In this document: positions 53,665-58,698 of the stretch, in pieces
Layout of the letters: the number at the start of each line of letters is the position of its first letter
How positions within the stretch are numbered: position 1 is the first letter of the stretch
The notes under the pieces: generated by a model
Told to the model about the DNA's origin: nothing
Seen by the model: the letters and a program-made list of their open reading frames with translations, nothing else
Databases searched by the model: none
Assembly: GCF_014287895.1 (NCBI RefSeq)
Contig: NZ_JACOPP010000019.1
Span: 1-58,698, forward strand
Length of the DNA stretch: 58,698 nucleotides
DNA from: Lawsonibacter hominis
GTDB lineage: Bacteria; Bacillota; Clostridia; Oscillospirales; Oscillospiraceae
Direction: 5' to 3'
Made by a program: the position numbers and the translations under genes

Positions 53665-55175
53665 TCGCCCTCTACATCCGCCTCTCCATCGAGGATTACA
53701 AGTACGACAGCCTGAGCATTGAAAACCAGAGTCTCGTCCTCCACGAGTACGCGGCTTCCATGCCGGAAGCTCTGAACGCGGAGATTATGGAGTTCATCGA
53801 CAACGGGTACAGCGGCACAAATTTTGAGCGTCCGCAGGTACAGAAGCTCATTGAGCTGGTGCGGGCCAATCAGATCGACTGCATCATCGTCAAGGATTTT
53901 TCCCGCTTCGGGCGAAACAGCATTGAAACCGGCTATTTCATCGAGCGTGTGTTCCCGCTGTTCCATACCCGCTTCATTTCCATCAGCGACGATTTTGACA
54001 GCAGCAAATTCAAGGGCGACACCGGCGGCATGGACGTAGCATTCAAGTATCTCATCAGCGAATATTACAGCCGCGATATGTCCATCAAGACCAAGAGTGC
54101 CAAGTACGCCAAGATGCAGCGCGGCGAGTATCAGAGTAAAATCTGTCCCTACGGCTACCGCAAAAGCGCCGATGGCAGAATGGAGCCTGACCAGGAGGCC
54201 GCTGCCGTTGTGCAGCTCATCTTCCAGCTTGCCGCCGAGGGCATCAACGCCACCGCCATCACGCGGGAGCTGTTCCGCAGGAACATCCCTACCCCCGGCC
54301 AGTACAAAGCGGCGCACGGCAATCACACCCACGATATTTCCCGCTGTCACGGGATTTGGAGTACATCCACTATTCTCCGCATTTTGGAGGACGAACGCTA
54401 CACCGGCGTGTATGTAATCGGCAAGCGGGCGGTTCTCGAAGTAGGCGGCACCAGAAGCCGCCTGAAGGACAGAGAATCGTGGTACATCATCCCCGACCAT
54501 CACCCGGCCATCGTTGAGAAAGCTGTGTTTGATACCGTGCAGGCCAGCCAGCTCCGATTTTCCCAGCCAAACAAGAAAAAGCGGGACTACCCGCTGAAAG
54601 GCAAAGCCTTCTGTGGCTGCTGCGGTCATGCGCTGTCCCGCACCATGCAGAAAACCTCATACTATCACTGCCGCCATTCCGAGGCGGACGTAGAAAGCCG
54701 CTGCCACAAGATGCGTCTGAACGCCGCAGAGCTGGAACAGACGGTATTCCTGACTCTGAAAAAGCAGATGGAAGCCGCCGCACCGCTTGCCCCTGGCGGT
54801 ACGCTCCGGGTAGATGCTTCCGTACCGGAACGCGCCGAATATGAGCAGCAGATCGAGGCGCTGCAAGACGGCAAGCGCACACTTTACGAACGCTATCTCA
54901 TGGACGAGATCGACCTGAATACCTACAAAGCAGAAAAGGGCGCGTGTGACGAGCTGCTTTTGAAAACGAAAAATGCCTATGCCGCAGTATTGGCACAGGC
55001 GAAGCAGAAGCAAGACGAACAGGCACGGCAGGACAGCCGCAAGAAAGCGTCCAAGGCGATTTTCGATGCGGACACGCTGACCACCGAGCTGGCCGAGCTG
55101 CTAATCGACCGGGTGCTGGTGTACCCTGATAAGCGCATTGAGATTGCATATAAAATCCAAGACATTTTCGCTTGA
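53649..55175 (+). CDS. Large serine recombinase 3
   Basis: A 508-residue protein overlapping the second gene by 16 bases. The nucleophile is in IALYIRLS (Ser13), with IIVKDFSRFGRNSIETGYFI. The zinc ribbon is AFCGCCGHALSRTM with YYHCRHSEADVESRCHK, and the C-terminal coiled coil resembles the DUF4368 type. All three recombinases keep the catalytic Ser and Arg residues, so none looks dead. Confidence 0.93.
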   Translation: MQKYVIALYIRLSIEDYKYDSLSIENQSLVLHEYAASMPEALNAEIMEFIDNGYSGTNFERPQVQKLIELVRANQIDCIIVKDFSRFGRNSIETGYFIERVFPLFHTRFISISDDFDSSKFKGDTGGMDVAFKYLISEYYSRDMSIKTKSAKYAKMQRGEYQSKICPYGYRKSADGRMEPDQEAAAVVQLIFQLAAEGINATAITRELFRRNIPTPGQYKAAHGNHTHDISRCHGIWSTSTILRILEDERYTGVYVIGKRAVLEVGGTRSRLKDRESWYIIPDHHPAIVEKAVFDTVQASQLRFSQPNKKKRDYPLKGKAFCGCCGHALSRTMQKTSYYHCRHSEADVESRCHKMRLNAAELEQTVFLTLKKQMEAAAPLAPGGTLRVDASVPERAEYEQQIEALQDGKRTLYERYLMDEIDLNTYKAEKGACDELLLKTKNAYAAVLAQAKQKQDEQARQDSRKKASKAIFDADTLTTELAELLIDRVLVYPDKRIEIAYKIQDIFA

Positions 55176-55185
55176 GGTGGCAGAC

Positions 55186-55323
55186 ATGAAAATCGCTTTC
55201 TATTGCAGAGTGGACGGACAGGGCTTCGGCTTTGTCCTCCCCGATGAAGCTGACAAGCTCCGCGAGTTTTTCGCCGAGCATCAGGATAAGCCTGTGCTTG
55301 AAAACCCATCAAGCGCAAGCTAA
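55186..55323 (+). CDS. Small protein at the ICE right end
   Basis: A 45-residue protein with TTGAGGTGGCAGAC before the ATG. MKIAFYCRVDGQGFGFVLPD is followed by a charged helix. It is just downstream of the recombinases and 30 bases from the attachment end, so it could be a recombination directionality factor or simply a conserved small ORF; no homology is known to me. Confidence 0.55.
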   Translation: MKIAFYCRVDGQGFGFVLPDEADKLREFFAEHQDKPVLENPSSAS

Positions 55324-55324
55324 A

Positions 55325-55354
55325 AATTTTTGTCGTGTGCTTGACATACGGGTG
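55325..55354 (-). other. ICE right attachment end (attR)
   Basis: Plus strand reads TTGTCGTGTGCTTGACATAC then GGG-TG, with integrase-coding sequence starting right after (ACGCAGATCGTG). The inward reading matches the left end imperfectly as described there. TG at 55353-55354 is the second copy of the crossover dinucleotide. Confidence 0.7.
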
Positions 55355-56200
55355 ACGCAGATCGTGAAACCGGTAATGTGGCAGCCCGGCTCCTTCGCAA
55401 AGCCTGGAAAACCGCTTATACATGGCTTGCCCGCTTAGATGTATTATATAGTCATCTGTGTGCGGTTGATCCTCGATTAAGGATTTGATATAGGTTGGGA
55501 TTCTTATCCTTCGATCCCCGCTGTAGGTCTTTGTGCCCTTAAGCTTCGGACCGTCCTCTCCGTTAACAATGGCCTGCCGGATGTGCAGCATGTCGTCTGC
55601 GATGCAGTCCCATGTTAAGCCTCTGATTTCTGACGCCCTTAAGCCGAGCCACACGGCCAGCAGGATTGGCAACTCTACCGGAGTACCCTTCGCGGCCTCA
55701 ATGATCCTGGCGATATCCTCTGCCGTCGGTATCCCCGCCTCGTATTTCCGCTTTTGAGGCAAGGTGGTACGCAGTGTCATCGCGGGATGATATTCGGCCA
55801 GCGCCGCGCTAAGCAGGCCGTGAGCGTTCCGGACGGTCTTAGGAGACAGCGTCCTGGACATGCTATTCATCTCGCGCTGTACCTTCTCCTGCGTCAAGGC
55901 GGAAAGCGTCGTTTTCATGATACCCTGCATGGTGTTCTTCCGGAGCTTTTTGTACCCGTATATCGTAGAGGGAGACAGGACAGAATCCTTGCTTTCGATA
56001 TACCTGTCGATTGCCTCCCCAACTGTAAGCGACTCGGGCCGCTTGGCCTCATGGAGCAATCCGTTTTTTAGCGCCACAGCTTTTGCCTGGGCCACGTCCG
56101 GGTCGCCGTCCACTACGCTGACCCGCTTCCCTTCCACCATCACCTGGCATCTGTATTGCCCGGATGGAAGCAATTGCGGCGTCGGAAGTTTCTTTTTCAT
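55353..56200 (-). pseudogene. int: Tyrosine integrase, N-terminal fragment (severed by ICE insertion)
   Basis: The start ATG at 56200 (minus) has GGGGGA 9 bases upstream. A short arm-binding N-terminal domain (SGQYRCQVMVEGKRV) and a core-binding domain are followed by the first part of the catalytic domain: LGLRASEIRGLTWDC carries the first catalytic Arg, and GLPHYRFHDLRH ends at the break. Read on into the ICE, the frame continues with foreign residues (PYVKHTTK). Joined with 475-666 it gives a 345-residue integrase. As a gene it is inactive while the ICE is present. Confidence 0.9.
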
Positions 56201-56271
56201 CTTGCACATTCCCCCAATCTTTGGTAAACTAGAGGAGCAGTAGGCGCTCAAACTTACTGTCTTTCCCCTAG

Positions 56272-56312
56272 CCGCCTCCGGTATCCGCACACCGGGGGCG
56301 GATTTTATTTCC
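56272..56312. terminator. GC-rich hairpin between integrase and the small basic gene
   Basis: CCGCCTCCGG (56272-56281) and CCGGGGGCGG (56292-56301) pair over 10 positions with one G-T pair. ATTTTATTT follows on the plus strand. On the minus strand it comes right after the small basic gene's stop and before the integrase leader. Confidence 0.55.
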
Positions 56313-56454
56313 CAAACAAGGATTTCCACAATAGGCTTTGCGCCTTCCGCTTCCGACCTGCTTTTGTTGTCGGGATTCCCGTTGCCTTTGCGATCTTGCG
56401 TTTTGCCTTTGTAACGCCGAAGGCGCGCTTCCAGCTAAAACCGCCAAAACTCAT
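56305..56454 (-). CDS. Small basic prophage protein
   Basis: A 49-residue protein, GGAGGG before the ATG. It starts MSFGGFSWKRAFGVTKAKRK and is strongly basic (Lys/Arg), with a TGIPTTKAGRKRK segment. Similar tiny proteins occur near integrase genes of Firmicutes prophages. It might bind nucleic acid or act as an excisionase, but no clear HTH is seen. It is too short for most gene callers. Confidence 0.65.
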   Translation of the reverse strand: MSFGGFSWKRAFGVTKAKRKIAKATGIPTTKAGRKRKAQSLLWKSLFGK

Positions 56455-56468
56455 TACAGAACCCTCCA

Positions 56469-56906
56469 TTAATGTACGCACTTATCGCATGGCTCAAGGC
56501 CCATCCCAACTGCGGTAGAATATGGGACCTCCCAATAAGTGCCTCCGTTACAGGTCGGATCGTTGTGGTATTTCGACCCGGTTCTGGTGATGTAGGTTGG
56601 CTTTTTAATCTGTGGGGTATCAAGCGTAACCGTTGATGTGTCCTGATCCCATCCGACTTCCAAGCCAAAAGCGTTCGCCACGGCGCGGACCGGCAAGTAC
56701 GTAGTGCCGCTGATTGCAAACGGTTCTACCGCGGCACCGTTGGCGTCTGTTGGAGTGATTTCTTTCCCGTCGAGCGTAATTTTAATGCCGGTGTAGTCCA
56801 GAGTGGCTTGCTTTTGATACCCGGCTGCCACAGCTGTCCCGATAAGGCCAACCAGCAGCAGCGTAACCATAATGCCCGACACGAAGCCTTTCCATTGCCT
56901 TTTCAT
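56469..56906 (-). CDS. Secreted copper amine oxidase N-terminal-like (stalk domain) protein
   Basis: A 145-residue protein; ATG 56906 is chosen as start of the signal-anchor (GFVSGIMVTLLLVGLIGTAV). Two longer ATG/TTG-type starts exist upstream. The stalk domain (ITLDGKEITPTDANGAAVEP; TYLPVRAVANAFGLEVGWD) is followed by a Cys-containing tail (TGSKYHNDPTCNGGTYWE; GLEPCDKCVH), similar to the tail of some surface proteins that bind metal. Probably exported; could be a lysogenic-conversion gene. Confidence 0.8.
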   Translation of the reverse strand: MKRQWKGFVSGIMVTLLLVGLIGTAVAAGYQKQATLDYTGIKITLDGKEITPTDANGAAVEPFAISGTTYLPVRAVANAFGLEVGWDQDTSTVTLDTPQIKKPTYITRTGSKYHNDPTCNGGTYWEVPYSTAVGMGLEPCDKCVH

Positions 56907-57051
56907 TTGTACATCCCATCTTCTTATTTTTACCGCCATCCGGCGGCATTGGTACGATAACAAGCGACCTGTCCTATAATCCGCCCTATTAAACCCTACA
57001 AAAGTGATTGTATTTAGAAAAAGTGGTACGTTTTTTGGCTAAATTTCCAAC

Positions 57052-57080
57052 TTGATATATTAGAACGTGCGTTCTATACT
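57052..57080 (+). promoter_or_regulatory. Promoter with LexA (SOS) box
   Basis: TTGATA (57052-57057) and TATACT (57075-57080) are 17 bases apart, a good sigma-A promoter. Between them GAACGTGCGTTC (57063-57074) fits the Firmicutes LexA consensus GAAC-RNRY-GTTC. It directs transcription toward the gene at 57126 and the 3' end of the repressor gene. Confidence 0.75.
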
Positions 57081-57125
57081 GATGTCACTGACAAGGGAGC
57101 CGTGGCGCGGAGGAAGGCGGATGCG

Positions 57126-57371
57126 ATGGGAGAAAATATTTCCAGTGACAACATTACTGGTATTGAGGTAAAATTAACCAGAGCTCAAAAATACGGAAGC
57201 GCTCCCGTGGAAGGGAGTACATTTATGCCAAGCGACCGTGAGTTATTGGAGAAAGTGCAAAATCTCAATCCTGAGGTTCAGCGGCTGGCGCTTGAAATTC
57301 TATCAGAACTTCTAGCTTCTCAGCGAACTTCCTCTTGTTCTCAGGTGATAGTTGGCGAATCATGTCCATAA
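57126..57371 (+). CDS. Small SOS-controlled prophage gene (candidate antirepressor)
   Basis: Up to 81 residues; GGAGG at 57109-57113 precedes ATG 57126, while GTG 57102 and ATG 57225 are other options. The frame has a helical part (ELLEKVQNLNPEVQRLALEI) and a Cys-Ser-rich end. Its 3' end overlaps the repressor gene by 107 bases on the other strand. The LexA-box promoter suggests a role in induction, but the coding call is only moderately supported. Confidence 0.5.
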   Translation: MGENISSDNITGIEVKLTRAQKYGSAPVEGSTFMPSDRELLEKVQNLNPEVQRLALEILSELLASQRTSSCSQVIVGESCP

Positions 57372-57699
57372 TACGCGCGTCATCTGGACTCAAAGGCCCA
57401 CTCTCGGAAACGGGGGTGGGTTCTTTTTCTATTTGAGGTGTGTCTTCGTAGCTGTTGATTTCTGCCTTTATGCGGTCATTGTCCAAATAGAAAAATGGAT
57501 CACTTACGTTACCAAGCAAGTAGTCTGCGCTGACGCTGAAGAAAGACGCTAACATATTTACAGTTTCGCTCCTTGGCATAGTCCCCCTTTTCCAAGCGGT
57601 TATGCTTCCAGATGAAACCCCTAGTTTTTTAGCGACTGAGTTTGGCGACTCTCCGCGTTCCTTACATAGCGCGCTATAACGGTCAAAAAAGATGGACAT
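57265..57699 (-). CDS. CI-like XRE-family prophage repressor
   Basis: A 144-residue protein; ATG 57699 has AGGAGGAGCCAA upstream on this strand. The HTH is SVAKKLGVSSGSITAWKRGT, followed by MLASFFSVSADYLLG, typical of phage repressors. The C-terminal part is short and lacks an S24 peptidase (autocleavage) domain, so release would need another signal, such as an antirepressor. Divergent from the Cro-like gene, with operators between. Confidence 0.88.
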   Translation of the reverse strand: MSIFFDRYSALCKERGESPNSVAKKLGVSSGSITAWKRGTMPRSETVNMLASFFSVSADYLLGNVSDPFFYLDNDRIKAEINSYEDTPQIEKEPTPVSESGPLSPDDARIMDMIRQLSPENKRKFAEKLEVLIEFQAPAAEPQD

Positions 57700-57733
57700 T
57701 TGGCTCCTCCTGACAATGTGCACAATAATAATA

Positions 57734-57909
57734 TCTCATAATTATGAAGAGTCACAATTGAAAATCTCATAATAATGAGGTATTATCATTGTAGCGTTAG
57801 ACAAATGGGCAACCTCTAGTTTGGGTAACCGCTTCTTAAATGTGATGGCACACTTATATTAAGCGGGTTTGCCCTTTTTGTCAATGAGTTAATCTCATAT
57901 TTGTGAGAG
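57734..57909. promoter_or_regulatory. Three operator-like repeats in the repressor-Cro interval
   Basis: TCTCATAATTATGAAGA (57734-57750), TCTCATAATAATGAGGT (57765-57781) and TCTCATATTTGTGAGAG (57893-57909) are near-palindromes with common half-site TCTCAT/ATGAGA. Two lie near the repressor start and one near the Cro-like start, the layout of a lambdoid switch. In the 57791-57879 stretch an alternative hairpin with a T-run (GGGTAACCGCTT and AAGCGGGTTTGCCC) is also seen. Confidence 0.75.
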
Positions 57910-57934
57910 AGCACAAAAAGGAGGTGTCAATTAT

Positions 57935-58147
57935 ATGAGTTTTGCTAGTGCTAGAAAATGCGCTGGCATCTCGCAAATGAAGGTAGCGGAGAAAATTGGC
58001 GTTGACCAATCTACCGTTTGCCTGTGGGAGACCGGCAAGACCCGTCCCCGCGCCGGTTTGCTGGTCAAGTTAGCTGGACTTTATTGCTGTACAGTGGACG
58101 AACTTTTGCGGGATAACCCAGGACAAGAACAGAGTGCGGGGAGGTAA
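57935..58147 (+). CDS. Cro-like XRE-family regulator
   Basis: A 70-residue single HTH protein (ISQMKVAEKIGVDQSTVCLW) with AAAGGAGGTGTC before the ATG. It starts 25 bases after the third operator-like repeat and is divergent from the repressor, the usual Cro position. It opens the rightward early operon. Confidence 0.87.
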   Translation: MSFASARKCAGISQMKVAEKIGVDQSTVCLWETGKTRPRAGLLVKLAGLYCCTVDELLRDNPGQEQSAGR

Positions 58148-58149
58148 CG

Positions 58150-58392
58150 ATGAACGATTTGGTCTTTTTAGACCCGAACAGACTGGACGCGGTTCCGTTC
58201 ACCACGTCGAAGGTGATTGCTGAAATGACAGGCATGAACCACCGCCGCGTTAAAGACGCTATCCGGAAACACGAATCCACATTTTTGGAGTTTGGACTTT
58301 TGGGCGCATCTATCCATAAAATCACCTCCCTTCTCTGCCAAAATCATACCACATTGGCGGATGGGGGACAAGCAAAAAGGAGGACAACCACC
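58150..58392 (+). pseudogene. Rha-type antirepressor N-terminal fragment
   Basis: The first ~57 residues (LDAVPFTTSKVIAEMTGMNH and RRVKDAIRKHE) match the N-terminus of Rha-type phage antirepressors. At about 58316 the similarity breaks and the frame runs on, without a stop, into the next gene. The sequence at 58316-58380 looks like a minus-strand promoter and ribosome site (TTGTCC, 17 bases, TATGAT, then GGGAGGTGAT). This is a recombination joint that has truncated the antirepressor. Confidence 0.6.
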
Positions 58393-58653
58393 ATGCCAAA
58401 AGTATATCTGACGGAGGCCCAACGGCAGGAAGCGAAGCTCGACCGGCAGAACAAGATGCTCGGGGATGGCTTGGCCTGTTACAAGGCGATCAACAAGCTG
58501 ACGCTTGAGCAGATCGGGTCTGGGCTTGGCATGAGCAAAACCACGGTCATGCACATCATACAAGGCAAAGACAAGCGCATCCCGATCCAGTCGTTTTGGA
58601 AGCTGCTGGAGATGGCTGGCCTGGAGGTCAGGCGGAAGGAGGCCGCATCATGA
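58393..58653 (+). CDS. Small phage helix-turn-helix protein
   Basis: An 86-residue protein; ATG 58393 has AAAAAGGAGGACAACCACC upstream, in the same frame as the Rha fragment. MPKVYLTEAQRQEAKLDRQN is a frequent start for such early phage proteins, with a HTH at LEQIGSGLGMSKTTVMHIIQ. It may regulate early genes. The 4-base overlap with the next start indicates an operon. Confidence 0.8.
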   Translation: MPKVYLTEAQRQEAKLDRQNKMLGDGLACYKAINKLTLEQIGSGLGMSKTTVMHIIQGKDKRIPIQSFWKLLEMAGLEVRRKEAAS

Positions 58654-58698
58654 GCCAAACCCGAAATGAGCGCCGCAGGGCGCGAGGACGGGCCAAGG
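58650..58698 (+). CDS. Start of a further early phage gene (cut by window edge)
   Basis: ATG 58650 overlaps the previous stop (ATGA) and has GGAAGGAGGCC upstream. Only MSQTRNERRRARGRAK is visible, strongly basic. Function cannot be stated. Confidence 0.55.
   Translation, partial: MSQTRNERRRARGRAK

Larger units (their letters stand above)
665..55354. mobile_element. Integrative and conjugative element (ICE), ~54.7 kb, serine-recombinase type
   Basis: It is bounded by the dinucleotide TG on both sides (665-666 and 55353-55354), and the flanks join to restore an integrase reading frame. Inside are a full mobilisation and transfer set (ParB-like, PcfB, VirD4-like, VirB4-like, VirB6-like, NlpC/P60, topoisomerase, MobC, MobP relaxase) and three tandem large serine recombinases next to the right end. 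The transfer genes resemble the Tn1549/CTn4-type Firmicutes backbone by content and order; that comparison is from memory of the families. Cargo includes AbiE toxin-antitoxin genes and a transporter operon. Confidence 0.9.
407..58698. mobile_element. tRNA-integrated prophage, partial, interrupted by the ICE
   Basis: Prophage-type genes lie on both sides of the ICE. To the left are the integrase C-terminus and the tRNA attachment core. To the right are the integrase N-terminus, small accessory genes, a CI-like repressor, a Cro-like regulator and antirepressor-type genes. The far end is outside the window, and no structural phage genes are seen, so a phage-like satellite or another tRNA-integrating element remains possible. 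Confidence 0.65.

Noticed and set aside
58065..58325. Minus-strand gene driven by TTGTCC/TATGAT and GGGAGGTGAT
   Set aside because: The promoter and ribosome site look real, but the frame they face is antisense to the Rha fragment. It is better read as a leftover of a recombination joint.

Overview
The window is almost entirely mobile DNA from a high-GC gut-type Clostridia (Oscillospiraceae/Lachnospiraceae-like). The host group is inferred from the transfer-gene set (PcfB, Maff2, PrgI, DUF4315, DUF4366, the very large helicase-methylase protein), strong AGGAGG ribosome sites and a Firmicutes-type LexA box. Little or no ordinary chromosome is visible. The first ~318 bases are the end of an IS256-family insertion sequence, followed by a tRNA-type terminator and the 3' end of a tRNA (407-432) that serves as the attachment site of a prophage.

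Nested structure: the prophage has a tyrosine integrase gene on the minus strand that is cut in two. Its C-terminal part lies at 475-666 and its N-terminal part at 55353-56200. Between them sits a ~54.7 kb integrative conjugative element (ICE) flanked by a 2-bp TG repeat (665-666 and 55353-55354). Removing the ICE with one TG restores exactly 346 in-frame codons, with the break inside the catalytic H-x-x-R box (HDLRH). The ICE ends in three tandem large serine recombinases, which suits a 2-bp crossover.

ICE layout: 928-5920 holds a ParB-like protein, small conserved proteins, a PP-loop/PAPS-reductase-like protein, a replication-initiator-like HTH protein and PcfB. 5917-15972 is the type IV secretion core: VirD4-like coupling protein, Maff2, VirB6-like, XF1762/GNAT-like protein, PrgI/VirB3-like, VirB4-like, NlpC/P60, DUF4315 and DUF4366. 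16145-33869 is DNA processing: topoisomerase III, Cys-rich VLP, an ArdC/YodL-like antirestriction protein, and a giant methylase/SNF2-helicase gene. 33869-35844 has MobC, an XRE regulator and small proteins. 35945-38200 is an AbiE toxin-antitoxin pair plus an unknown AT-richer gene. 38300-39724 is the MobP relaxase. 40148-48028 is a transport cargo: AraC regulator, ECF S, T and A components, two ABC-exporter-type half transporters and a DtxR/MntR-type regulator. 48189-55323 holds control genes (XRE, sigma-like), a DUF6870 protein and the three recombinases.

Two related group II introns interrupt conserved ICE genes. An ORF-less 796-nt intron lies in the Maff2 gene. A 2.8-kb intron encoding a reverse transcriptase-HNH protein lies in the Walker A codons of the giant helicase. 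The helicase also carries an in-frame amber codon, and its linker region encodes a complete TnpV protein in another frame.

Right of the ICE (55355-58698) the prophage continues. It has a small basic protein, a stalk-domain lipoprotein- or secreted-type protein, a LexA-box promoter running toward the repressor gene, a CI-like repressor and Cro-like protein separated by three operator-like repeats, and a Rha-type antirepressor fragment joined to another small HTH gene.
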